Notes: generated from the letters alone by a model not told the origin. Numbered from the stretch's first letter, positions 1 to 6,511 are shown. The stretch is 11,759 bases of DNA from DATKKX01 sp035542775 (GCA_035542775.1 DATKKX010000039.1:1-11759), one strand, 5' to 3'. Numbers and translations are program-made.

Positions 1-2
1 AC

Positions 3-75
<73 letters not shown>

Positions 76-88
76 ACGTTTACGGCGA

Positions 89-117
89 AGCGTAGGTCCG
101 GGCAGAGGGCTTGTCAA
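89..117 (-). promoter_or_regulatory. Promoter of the initiator tRNA gene
   Basis: On the minus strand a perfect -35 hexamer TTGACA (112-117) is followed after exactly 17 bases by TACGCT (89-94), which keeps T, A and the final T of TATAAT. Transcription would start near position 82, a few bases before the mature tRNA 5' end at 75. The weak -10 with a perfect -35 and a GC-rich start region would suit a growth-rate-regulated stable RNA promoter, which is inference. Confidence 0.6.
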
Positions 118-639
118 GGCGCTGTCCCCGCGATTCCGACATGCTTCGAAACCGCTTCCCAGGCGGTGCATGGGACCGACGAGCAACCGCTGCTCGAGCC
201 GCACTGACGAACTTGACCGCCTGTGGAACTCCTGAGCTGGACAAGATCTACCGTTCTTGCAAGCCGCCGCAACCATTCCCATCGCGCTCGCGGCAGGCGT
301 CCTCGATCGAGAGGCGGCGAGGGCACCGCAACGGTACGCCGAATTACAGGCCCGCCGAGGAATCGGGCTTCATGCTGCAATGGCACATGGTCCCGATGGT
401 CCAGGCCCGGAGCATCTACGGGGCCAAAGAGACGCTCGGCTCGTCACGCTCATCAACCCCGCTGAGCCCCGGCCTCATCTAGGGGCGCGCAACAGACGGG
501 CCGCCCAAGCCAGCGGCAACCCCGCAGGAAGCCGCGCCGGCGACTCTCGAACATCGTCAACATCCCGGGATGCTCATGAACCACGCGGCAGGCCTCCGGC
601 GACCGCCTTGTCGACGCTCAACGCCGCCTCGTTGCTTGG
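118..639. other. Gene-free stretch between tRNA and Rrf2 regulator
   Basis: About 520 bases with no convincing gene. Open frames exist on both strands, the longest on plus from 257 to 679, but their translations are rich in Arg, Pro, Ser and Gly, have no ribosome-binding site, and resemble no family I know. The frame at 257-679 also runs through the regulator's candidate promoter. I see no RNA fold, repeat array or mobile-element end here. Confidence 0.5.
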
Positions 640-668
640 TTGCCCGGTGCCGACATTCCTGCTAGACT
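640..668 (+). promoter_or_regulatory. Candidate promoter of the Rrf2-family regulator
   Basis: TTGCCC (640-645) and TAGACT (663-668) are separated by 17 bases; each matches four of six consensus sigma-70 positions. The start would be near 675, giving a leader of about 33 bases before the GTG at 708. The same -10 hexamer, TAGACT, recurs in the glycosyltransferase promoter at 8714-8719. Rrf2 regulators often control their own promoter, but I could not identify a clear operator. Confidence 0.4.
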
Positions 669-707
669 GTCTCGCTTGACCGATCCGACCCTATTGGAGT
701 CACGGGC

Positions 708-1163
708 GTGTTGTCCCAAACCTGTGAATATGCACTTCGAGCCACAACCTTCATCGCCCACCACGCTGGCGAGGAACCGGTTCTCGCCAAGGACGTCGCC
801 GAGTACACCGATGTGCCGTTGAAATACCTCCAGAAGATCCTCCGGGACCTCGTGCGCGTCGGCGTCCTGGTCAGCGCCCGCGGCATCGGCGGCGGTTTTC
901 AATTGAGCCGGCCGCCGGCACAAGTCTACTTGGTGGACGTCTTGCGACCGTTCGAAGACACGAGCCAACAAATGTCCTGCCCCTTTGGCAACCCAGAGTG
1001 CGGCGGCTCGAACCCGTGCCCGGTCCATGAACGATGGAGCCGCGTGGTCCGCGCCTACCGGACGTTCCTCGAAACCACCACCCTCGGCCAGCTCGTCAGG
1101 AAGAAGCCCTTCGTGGCCAGGAAGAGGCGGGCGAGCCAGTGGCGCAGGCGGAGCAGGGTGTAA
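708..1163 (+). CDS. Rrf2/IscR-family Fe-S-binding transcriptional regulator
   Basis: A 151-residue cytoplasmic DNA-binding protein of the Rrf2 family, whose members sense iron-sulfur cluster state, nitric oxide or redox change. The N-terminus (SQTCEYALRA) is the typical Rrf2 start. A winged helix-turn-helix spans about residues 24-68, with recognition helix VPLKYLQKILRDLV and wing ARGIGGGFQLSRP. Three cysteines follow (C91, C98, C104) and then H107 in CPVHERW. These positions nearly coincide with the [2Fe-2S] ligands C92, C98, C104 and H107 of E. coli IscR, so a cluster is likely; the first spacing is six residues rather than five. The GTG start is chosen because GGAG at 696-699 lies eight bases upstream. 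No isc, suf or nitric-oxide gene is adjacent, so the target genes are unknown. The last 20 residues are strongly basic and look like a disordered tail. Confidence 0.9.
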   Translation: MLSQTCEYALRATTFIAHHAGEEPVLAKDVAEYTDVPLKYLQKILRDLVRVGVLVSARGIGGGFQLSRPPAQVYLVDVLRPFEDTSQQMSCPFGNPECGGSNPCPVHERWSRVVRAYRTFLETTTLGQLVRKKPFVARKRRASQWRRRSRV

Positions 1164-1659
1164 CGGGCACGCCCTGGAGGTTCTACGACGGCGCGTTGCC
1201 CACCTTTCAAGTAAATCCCGCCTCGTCAAGGACAGTGCCCTGATCACAAACCCACGCGTCATCCGACCGACCGTCACACGACACGCAAACCGCCCTGAGC
1301 GCAGGGGCACCCGGGCGGCTTAGTATGGCCGGCACGCTCCCGTGGCCAGACCGGTCGATCACGCGCCGGGACGGGCATCAGCACCCGTTGGAGCAGCAGA
1401 AGGAGGCGGGGCCTGACGCCTCCTCACGGTGTCCTGGCGTTCACTGACCCGGCCTTTTCGAGTGTTTCCTTTCTCTCCTGCTTCCGGTATGGTATGCCCC
1501 GCGTCCGAGTCCGGTAGGATTCGAGGGAGGAAGTATGGGCAGCGACGGTCGATGAAGAGGGAGGTCGGGCCTGGTCCGCCGCATCGCGGCGAGTGAGCAG
1601 CATGCTCCGCAGCCACTCCACCTGAACATCACTTCTTCGTCCAGCCGCATTGTCGAAGC
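1164..1659. other. Gene-free stretch upstream of the kelch gene
   Basis: About 500 bases with no supported gene. Two hairpins are visible: CCGCCC/GGGCGG with a 17-base loop (1290-1318) and AGGAGGC/GCCTCCT with a 10-base loop (1401-1424). Neither is followed by a T run, so they are poor terminator candidates. A six-codon open frame (ATG 1535 to TGA 1555) sits behind a good ribosome-binding site and may be a leader peptide. No convincing -35/-10 pair for the kelch gene was found. Confidence 0.4.
1402..1423 (+). other. GC-rich hairpin in the Rrf2-kelch gap
   Basis: GGAGGC and GCCTCC form a perfect six-base stem (seven with the outer A:T pair at 1401/1424) around a ten-base loop. It could end the Rrf2 transcript, but CACGGT follows instead of a T run, so intrinsic termination would be weak. 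Confidence 0.25.
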
Positions 1660-1673
1660 GAACCGATCGGTTC
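1660..1673. promoter_or_regulatory. Perfect 14-base palindrome before the kelch ribosome-binding site
   Basis: GAACCGATCGGTTC is exactly self-complementary and ends two bases before the GGGAGG ribosome-binding site of the kelch gene. It may bind a dimeric repressor or, as RNA, form a short hairpin affecting ribosome access. Which of these, if either, is not decided by the sequence. Confidence 0.35.
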
Positions 1674-1686
1674 ACGGGAGGTGCTC

Positions 1687-2919
1687 ATGAGAATGCGAGA
1701 GAAACGGAGCAACACAGGTCATGGCGTCGAGCAAACGAGCAACCGCAGGTCGGCTGGAACGCCGGCAGCGTGGCCGGTTGTCGCGGTGCTTGGGTTGTTT
1801 GGTTCCGCCTTCGGGCAACAGCCGGAGTGGGACCTGCTCACTACATCGTTGCCCTCAGGCCGCTACGGGCACTCGATGGCGTATGACAGCGCGCGCCATG
1901 TAACCGTGCTGTTCGGAGGTACTAACGCCAGCACTTACTTCAATCAGACCTGGGAGTGGAACGGCAGCAGTTGGGCGCAGCTCTCGCCCGCGAATCCGCC
2001 TTCGGGGCGGTCGGGCGCGGGTATGGCGTACGACAGCTCGCGCGGCGTGACCGTGCTCTTCGGGGGTTCCAACGCGGACGGCCGCAACCGCGAAACCTGG
2101 GAGTGGAATGGCAGCACCTGGACCAACCGAAACCCCAGTCTTCGGCCCACCGCGCGCTATCAGCACGCGATGGCCTACGACAGCGCCCGGGGCGTGACTG
2201 TGCTGTTCGGAGGCTACACGGGCACCCAGAACAACGAAACCTGGGAGTGGAACGGCAGCACCTGGACCAACCGGACTCCCAGTCCTCCCAGCCCCAACCC
2301 GACGGCCCGGTCCGCCGCGGCGATGGTGTACGACACCAGCCGGCACGTGACCGTCTTGTTCGGGGGCACGACCGCGAGCGGCAGCTACAGCAACGAGACG
2401 TGGGAGTGGAACGGGAGCTCTTGGATGCAGCGATCCGGCGGCACCGCCCCGCTAGCTCGCAGCCGCCATGCCATGGCCTACGACGCGAGCCGGGACGTAA
2501 CTGTCCTCTTCGGCGGCTATGATTCCGTCAACTATTTCGCGGACACGTGGGAATGGAACGGCAGTACCTGGACCCAGCGCTCGGTCCGCGATGCTCCGGG
2601 GGGCCGCTATCTGCACGCGATGGCCTACGACGGCTCTCGCAGCGTGGCCGTGCTCTTCGGGGGCTGTACGGGCCCGACCGGTTACAGCGATGAAACCTGG
2701 AAGTACGGGGTCAGCGGCGACGCGCTCCTAGGTGATCTGAACTGCGACGGCGTGGTGAACGTCGCCGACGTTTCACCCTTCGTAAAGGCACTGATCAACC
2801 CCGCCACCTATCAGAGCGAATATCCAGCTTGCGATATTCTCCACGCCGACATGAATGGAGACGGGACAGTCAACGGAAAGGACGTCCAGAGCTTCATCAA
2901 CGAACTGGTGGCCACGTAG
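1687..2919 (+). CDS. Secreted kelch-repeat protein with C-terminal GC-type dockerin tail
   Basis: A 410-residue exported protein of unknown specific role, probably a beta-propeller. ATG at 1687 is preferred over the in-frame GTG at 1681 because GGGAGG (1676-1681) lies five bases before it. A long polar N-region is followed by a hydrophobic stretch (WPVVAVLGLFGSAFG) and a plausible signal-peptidase site before QQPEW. Six kelch motifs follow, each with a variant of HAMAYDSARGVTVLFGG and a TWEWNGSTW strand, spaced 48-53 residues apart (period 144-159 bases). The last copy degenerates to TWKYG. The final 62 residues (about 349-410) hold two Ca-binding-like loops, DLNCDGVVNVADV and DMNGDGTVNGKDV. 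This is the GC-type dockerin-like tail seen on many planctomycete exported proteins; it is thought to serve anchoring or sorting and does not by itself imply a cellulosome. Confidence 0.88.
   Translation: MRMREKRSNTGHGVEQTSNRRSAGTPAAWPVVAVLGLFGSAFGQQPEWDLLTTSLPSGRYGHSMAYDSARHVTVLFGGTNASTYFNQTWEWNGSSWAQLSPANPPSGRSGAGMAYDSSRGVTVLFGGSNADGRNRETWEWNGSTWTNRNPSLRPTARYQHAMAYDSARGVTVLFGGYTGTQNNETWEWNGSTWTNRTPSPPSPNPTARSAAAMVYDTSRHVTVLFGGTTASGSYSNETWEWNGSSWMQRSGGTAPLARSRHAMAYDASRDVTVLFGGYDSVNYFADTWEWNGSTWTQRSVRDAPGGRYLHAMAYDGSRSVAVLFGGCTGPTGYSDETWKYGVSGDALLGDLNCDGVVNVADVSPFVKALINPATYQSEYPACDILHADMNGDGTVNGKDVQSFINELVAT
1948..2722 (+). repeat. Tandem kelch-coding DNA repeats
   Basis: The DNA encoding the TWEWNG strand recurs at 1948, 2095, 2239, 2398, 2545 and 2695, with intervals of 147, 144, 159, 147 and 150 bases, all multiples of three. 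Copies two and three are nearly identical over 39 bases (2091-2129 and 2235-2273, one mismatch). This indicates recent duplication or gene conversion and a potential for repeat-number variation. Confidence 0.85.
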
Positions 2920-2998
2920 CAGAGGCCGCTCGCCAGGCAGGACAGCGCGAGGCCGCCTCACGTGTCAAAACGCGGCCCCGATGATCTCGCTGAGTCGC

Positions 2999-3020
2999 CC
3001 AGGCGGGAGAATCGCCCTGG
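2999..3020 (-). terminator. Weak hairpin between converging kelch and TPR genes
   Basis: On the minus strand CCAGGGCG and CGCCTGG pair as seven base pairs with one bulged G around a seven-base loop. It lies between the stop codons of the two converging genes (2919 and 3088), a sensible place for termination, but no T run follows on either strand. Confidence 0.25.
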
Positions 3021-3087
3021 TCCCGATCCGGGCTGATCCGCAGCGGCCGACGCACTCGTCGCAGATGGGGAGTCGCCGCTCGATCCC

Positions 3088-3789
3088 TCAGCGGACATCG
3101 GACAGCGCGCCGAGATGGGCCAGTGCCGCGGCGACGCCCGGTGCGTGCGGATTCAGTTCATACGCCCGTTTCAGGCACTTGACGGCCTCGGTGTCATTCC
3201 CGCAGCGCATGTAAAAGAGGCCGAGCTCGGCGAACATCGCGGCATTGTCGGGGTCCAGGGCCACCGCCTGCTCAAAAGTGAGCTGGGCCTTGTCCATGTC
3301 GCCGACGGAGGAGTACTCGTGGGCCTTGAGCTTCATGAGATTCGGGTGGAAAGCGGATTGGGCCGCCGCCCAGTTGGCGATCTCCAGCGCCGCCTGGTGC
3401 TTGCCCTTCAGCTTGAGCGCGTCGGCCTTGCCCTGCACCGCCGCCGTATATCCGGGAAAGGCGCCGACCGCGCTGTCAAAGGCGGCGATGGCGCGATCCG
3501 TGTAACGCAGTGCGGAGACCAGCTCGTTCTCCCGGAACTGCTCCTTGGCGATGGCCATGTAGCACAGGCCCTGGCAATAGGCCGGCTCCGCCCTCTCGGT
3601 GTCGAACTCGGCCGCCTCGCGGAACATGGCCACGGCTTCGACGTAGCGTCGGGCGTCGTACTCGCGACGGCCGTTCTTCATCAACTCGGCGTAATCAGGC
3701 TTGGGCTTGCCGCAGCCGCCGGATATCAGAACGGCGATGCACAACAGAACAGTGCGGGCTTTCGCGGGAACGAAGTCCCCCACTTCCAT
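3088..3789 (-). CDS. TPR-repeat lipoprotein
   Basis: A 233-residue tetratricopeptide-repeat protein, probably attached to a membrane as a lipoprotein. The N-terminus (KARTVLLCIAVLISGGCGK) is a short signal peptide ending in a lipobox-like ISGGC; serine at -3 is not the usual Leu/Val, so lipidation is likely but not certain. About five helical TPR units follow from residue 32, the clearest being SVGDMDKAQLTFEQAVALDP and RCGNDTEAVKCLKRAYELNP. TPR units form protein-binding surfaces; the partner is unknown. The open frame continues upstream to a TTG at 3855 and ATGs at 3819 and 3810. I use ATG 3789 because a candidate promoter at 3827-3855 places the RNA start near 3820, excluding the TTG, and leaves about 30 bases of leader. 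None of the starts has a clear ribosome-binding site, so ATG 3810 remains possible. It is a single-gene unit. Confidence 0.85.
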   Translation of the reverse strand: MEVGDFVPAKARTVLLCIAVLISGGCGKPKPDYAELMKNGRREYDARRYVEAVAMFREAAEFDTERAEPAYCQGLCYMAIAKEQFRENELVSALRYTDRAIAAFDSAVGAFPGYTAAVQGKADALKLKGKHQAALEIANWAAAQSAFHPNLMKLKAHEYSSVGDMDKAQLTFEQAVALDPDNAAMFAELGLFYMRCGNDTEAVKCLKRAYELNPHAPGVAAALAHLGALSDVR

Positions 3790-3826
3790 TTGATGCAGAT
3801 GTCGTAGCATGGTGAACATTGGTAAA

Positions 3827-3855
3827 ATGCTAAACCGATTGGCGGGACGTGGCAA
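3827..3855 (-). promoter_or_regulatory. Candidate promoter of the TPR lipoprotein gene
   Basis: On the minus strand TTGCCA (3850-3855, five of six matches to TTGACA) and TAGCAT (3827-3832, four of six) are separated by exactly 17 bases. Transcription would begin near 3820. It overlaps the 5' extension of the TPR reading frame, which argues for one of the downstream start codons. Confidence 0.5.
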
Positions 3856-4115
3856 GCGCCAAGGCTCCCGTCATGCCGCGAAAACGGCGCGGGGCAGCAT
3901 CCGCGGGCCTGATTTCCGCGCTCGGGCAAAAAGGAAATGCTCGCGGAAGAGAAGGCGTTCCCCCGCCCCCCCGCCGTCCGAGGGCTCCCCCAAAGGCGAT
4001 CGCCCGGCGAGCCGGCGGAGTCCTCGCCAGAGGCCATCCGCGGAGCCGGATGCGGCTCGAGGAGATGCCGTCGCCCGGCCGTCGCCCCGGCGGCAGGACC
4101 TCCGGGACACGACCC

Positions 4116-4514
4116 ATGCCGGAGCAGATACAACCGAGCAGTGAACAACGCGTCCGGTTCGTGGTGCTCATGCACACCGACCGCGAGGGGGTGCACTTCG
4201 ACCTGATGGTCGATACGGGCGAATTGCTGGCCACATGGAAATGCCCGCGGCCCCCGGAGACGGCGGCAGAATCTGACTTGTCCTGCATTCGATTGAAGGA
4301 CCATCGGCGGCAGTATCTCGACTACGAGGGAGCCGTTTCGGGCGATCGAGGAGAGGTACGACGGCACGACCAGGGCGCTTGTGTGGTGCATCGCCAGGCG
4401 CCGCAGGGCTGGGAGTTGACTTTCCACGGTCACTGTCTGGTCGGGCGATTTGCGCTGGAGCCTGTCTCTGCCGTCGGCAGCGAATGGTGTTTGCGATCCC
4501 TGCCCTCCTCGTGA
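4116..4514 (+). CDS. Stand-alone LigD phosphoesterase-domain protein
   Basis: A 132-residue protein matching the N-terminal 3'-phosphoesterase (PE) domain of bacterial ligase D, which trims 3'-phosphate and 3'-ribonucleotide ends during DNA repair. Visible family features are FVVLMHTDREGVHFDLMVD, with candidate metal ligands H20, H27 and D29, then TWKCP, then DHRRQYLDYEG (H63) and SGDRGEVRRHDQG, and a final GRFALEP strand. In Pseudomonas aeruginosa LigD the equivalents are H42, H48, D50 and H84; Arg52 of that enzyme is Met31 here, and the first spacing is one residue longer. Planctomycetes often have such short, free-standing versions whose activity is unproven. ATG 4116 is chosen because homology begins just after it; the upstream extension is low-complexity and Arg/Pro/Gly-rich. 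No Ku, polymerase or ligase domain is encoded nearby. Its 3' end overlaps the convergent neighbour by 85 bases. Confidence 0.8.
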   Translation: MPEQIQPSSEQRVRFVVLMHTDREGVHFDLMVDTGELLATWKCPRPPETAAESDLSCIRLKDHRRQYLDYEGAVSGDRGEVRRHDQGACVVHRQAPQGWELTFHGHCLVGRFALEPVSAVGSEWCLRSLPSS

Positions 4515-5230
4515 CGGCCGCGCGGTTCCACGGTGAGGTTGATCTGTCCCCGCTGGACGGATACGTCGAGGACACGATAGATCACGCCGCCATTCTTCCA
4601 CCAGGCATCGGCCCCAACTTTCAATCCGCTGGCCAGGCTGCCCCAGATGCGCGGACTGCCCGGCCAGGTTTCATCGGGATCCCTGTCAACCGATTCGGCA
4701 AGGCCCAGTTTGTTGGCGATCAACAGGGGCATATGCACCGACCCGAGGCGCGCAGCAGCGACCGTCAGGCATAGCGCGTCCGGTTGCATGGCCACGGCGA
4801 TGTCGACCGAGACGACGGCGCTCAATCCGCCGGTCCGATAGCGGCCGGCCACCGTGATCTTGCCGACATCGAAAACCACAAACGGATCGGTCAGCACCGG
4901 CGGCACGAATTCGTCGAGCAGGGGATAGATTTCGCGGCGCATGGCCAGCCAGCGATTCACGTCATCCTGGTAAATGTGATAGACGAAAGGTCCGGCGCCG
5001 GCGCGGAGGCTTTCGGTAAAAGCCTGCTCGGCGTCGACGAGATTGTTGCGGACCTGCTGCCGCGCGGCAGGCAAGACGACCGGCGGATCGTACCAGGAGG
5101 GATCATGCAGCAGCAGAAAAAGGATGATCAGGATGATGGCCCCGCAGGCGATCAGGGCCGCCGCGAGCTTTCGCCGGCGAGTCCATTTCCATTTCTGCCA
5201 ATCGATCCGGAGCATTCTCTGGGCCAACAT
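4430..5230 (-). CDS. Membrane-anchored protein of unknown function
   Basis: I do not recognise this 266-residue protein. It has a basic N-terminus (WKWTRRRK), one strong transmembrane helix at about residues 22-42 (AAALIACGAIILIILFLLL) and a roughly 200-residue domain likely outside the cytoplasmic membrane. The domain contains a helical part ending in YQDDVNRWLAMRREIYP and then beta-like alternation (VFDVGKITVAGRYRTGGLSAVVSVDIAV). The 'one helix plus DxNRWL plus strands' pattern resembles small extracytoplasmic proteins of the YpmS/DUF2140 kind, but this is only a resemblance. The last 30 residues (from about RGRHEEGRDRKHH) are polar and basic, and coincide with the antisense of the LigD-like gene, so they look like a run-on tail. 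A second ATG at 5215 is a possible start; neither has a strong ribosome-binding site. Confidence 0.7.
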   Translation of the reverse strand: MLAQRMLRIDWQKWKWTRRRKLAAALIACGAIILIILFLLLHDPSWYDPPVVLPAARQQVRNNLVDAEQAFTESLRAGAGPFVYHIYQDDVNRWLAMRREIYPLLDEFVPPVLTDPFVVFDVGKITVAGRYRTGGLSAVVSVDIAVAMQPDALCLTVAAARLGSVHMPLLIANKLGLAESVDRDPDETWPGSPRIWGSLASGLKVGADAWWKNGGVIYRVLDVSVQRGQINLTVEPRGRHEEGRDRKHHSLPTAETGSSANRPTRQ

Positions 5231-5458
5231 CAGCGTCTCATTGAATCCTGCAAGGCGTCAGAGGAAACGAGCAACACCGCTCGCTGTCAAGATGTCCCGG
5301 CGCCGCGCTACGCCAGGCCTCCCCGCCATGCCATGGTCATCACGGACGGCGATCGGCGCAGCGGGCGAGATATAAACCCGCATTCGCGACTCCCAATCGT
5401 CGCGGCGCGGGTCAGCAAGGGCGCCGTCGGGTCCGGCTGCGGTTCCAAATCGCCGCGT
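5231..5458. other. Divergent intergenic stretch, upstream half
   Basis: This part of the 480-base gap between divergent genes at 5230 and 5714 has no supported gene. On the minus strand TTGGGA and TATATC lie about 16 bases apart near 5370-5400 and could serve the 5230 gene, with four of six matches in each hexamer, which is weak. Translations of open frames here look unlike proteins. Confidence 0.35.
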
Positions 5459-5488
5459 TTGACCACTCGCTGGCGGTCTACATACAAT
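5459..5488 (+). promoter_or_regulatory. Candidate promoter of the 5714-7299 unit
   Basis: TTGACC (5459-5464) and TACAAT (5483-5488) each match five of six consensus positions and are 18 bases apart. The RNA would begin near 5495 and carry a leader of about 219 bases before the ATG at 5714. No gene lies between, so this is the best promoter for the DUF3108-like/ABC ATPase pair. Confidence 0.55.
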
Positions 5489-5574
5489 CGGTGTCGTAAA
5501 GACAGTGGACATCCCTCGGGTTCGTGCCGCATGAAGTCTGGCCCGGCCCCGCCGTGACCAGAGTGGCGGCCACT

Positions 5575-5596
5575 GAGCTTGCCCGGAGCTTGCCCG
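5575..5596 (+). repeat. Tandem 11-base repeat in the 5714 leader
   Basis: GAGCTTGCCCG occurs twice back to back with no spacer (5575-5585 and 5586-5596). It lies within the predicted untranslated leader of the downstream gene pair. It may be a binding site or simple slippage; the sequence does not say which. Confidence 0.8.
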
Positions 5597-5608
5597 CCGC
5601 GTGACGGG

Positions 5609-5624
5609 CGGCGGACAGCCGCCG
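5609..5624 (+). other. Stable GC hairpin in the 5714 leader
   Basis: CGGCGG and CCGCCG form a perfect six-base stem closed by the tetraloop ACAG. No T run follows, so it is not a standard terminator. It sits about 90 bases before the start codon and could influence the leader RNA's structure. Confidence 0.45.
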
Positions 5625-5713
5625 AACGTCGTAGAATCTTCGTGGCGCGCGAAGAGCTCGGGCGTTTGTGGTAAGGTGGGCGAGGGGGGTCGCCGGCAAC
5701 GAGGCACCGCCAG

Positions 5714-6511
5714 ATGAACCGTACCGTTGGAATCCTGCTGGCATCGATCTGGGTCATTGCCATGGCGGCATTGATCCGGCGCGATGTCCTGCCCTTCTGG
5801 ACGGCCAACGACGCTCCCTGCCAGATTATAGCCGATGAATCATATCAGGTAGGCATCTGCAACGATGCCGGCCAGCGACTGGGGACGACCTGGGTCACCA
5901 CCGACATTACGCCGAGCATGAGCACGGTCACCAGCACATCCATTCTGGACATGGGCCGGGTTAGCAGCCTGCTGCCGGTGCGGGGCCATCTGGTGATGAA
6001 AAACGACCTCGTTTACGGCGCGGGAGGGGAACTGGATCGATTTACATTCCAGGTGGATGGCCCGGTGATCAAAGCAAGGATCGATGGCGAAAAGATCGTC
6101 AACGATTTTGCCTGCAAGGTGACCATCGGGCCGATCACGAAGACAATCGTGTTGGAAAGCCGGCAGTCAGAGTATCTCGGTGAATCCTTGCGGCCTTTCA
6201 CGCGATTGAAGGACCTCAGCGCAGGGCAGAAGTGGCGCCTCCGCGTGCTCGACCCGTTCTCCATCCTGCAAGATCAGGCGCTCGAGTTCAAGACCCAACT
6301 GGCCACCGTGACCGGGCGAGAGACGATCTGGCACAACGGCCGGGACGTCGACTGTTTCCGCATTGAAACGGATGGAACGGTCGCCTGGTCGGACGACGCC
6401 GGGCGCGTGCTGCGGCAGGAGGTGAAGATACCCGTGTTGGGGCGATTCATCCTGACGGATGAGCCTTTTGATCGATCCGCGTTCATCAGGACGAGCTCGA
6501 TGCCGCGATGA
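5714..6511 (+). CDS. Membrane-anchored beta-rich protein, DUF3108-like
   Basis: A 265-residue protein with an N-terminal transmembrane or signal-anchor helix (about residues 5-22, VGILLASIWVIAMAALI) and an extracytoplasmic beta-rich domain. The C-terminal half has the order 'KWRLRVLDPFS ... VTGRETI ... DVDCFRIETDGTVAWSDDAGRVLRQE', reminiscent of DUF3108-type domains (lipocalin-like barrels of the bacterial envelope); I propose this as a resemblance only. GAGG at 5701-5704 lies nine bases before the ATG. The ABC ATPase begins 50 bases downstream on the same strand, so the two are probably one operon with linked function. It has only one membrane helix and cannot be the transporter's permease. 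Confidence 0.75.
   Translation: MNRTVGILLASIWVIAMAALIRRDVLPFWTANDAPCQIIADESYQVGICNDAGQRLGTTWVTTDITPSMSTVTSTSILDMGRVSSLLPVRGHLVMKNDLVYGAGGELDRFTFQVDGPVIKARIDGEKIVNDFACKVTIGPITKTIVLESRQSEYLGESLRPFTRLKDLSAGQKWRLRVLDPFSILQDQALEFKTQLATVTGRETIWHNGRDVDCFRIETDGTVAWSDDAGRVLRQEVKIPVLGRFILTDEPFDRSAFIRTSSMPR

Noticed and set aside
257..679. Plus-strand open frame of 140 codons between the tRNA and the Rrf2 gene
   Set aside because: No ribosome-binding site, no recognisable domain, Arg/Pro/Gly-rich second half, and it overlaps the regulator's candidate promoter. A decayed gene fragment cannot be excluded but is not supported.
3790..3855. Longer TPR protein beginning at TTG 3855
   Set aside because: That codon coincides with the -35 hexamer of a well-spaced promoter, so it would not be in the transcript; the signal peptide is better placed with a downstream ATG.
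3914..3948. Inverted repeat TTCCGCG/CGCGGAA with a 21-base loop
   Set aside because: A seven-base match with a long loop is expected by chance in DNA this GC-rich, and its location gives no clear role.
3849..4115. Upstream extension of the LigD-like reading frame
   Set aside because: The extension is Arg/Pro/Gly-rich, unlike the PE family, and would begin inside the divergent TPR promoter region. Family similarity starts shortly after ATG 4116.
3726..4601. Large minus-strand open frame of 291 codons
   Set aside because: It lies antisense to the LigD-like gene and overlaps the TPR gene; the translation has no domain and typical antisense composition.
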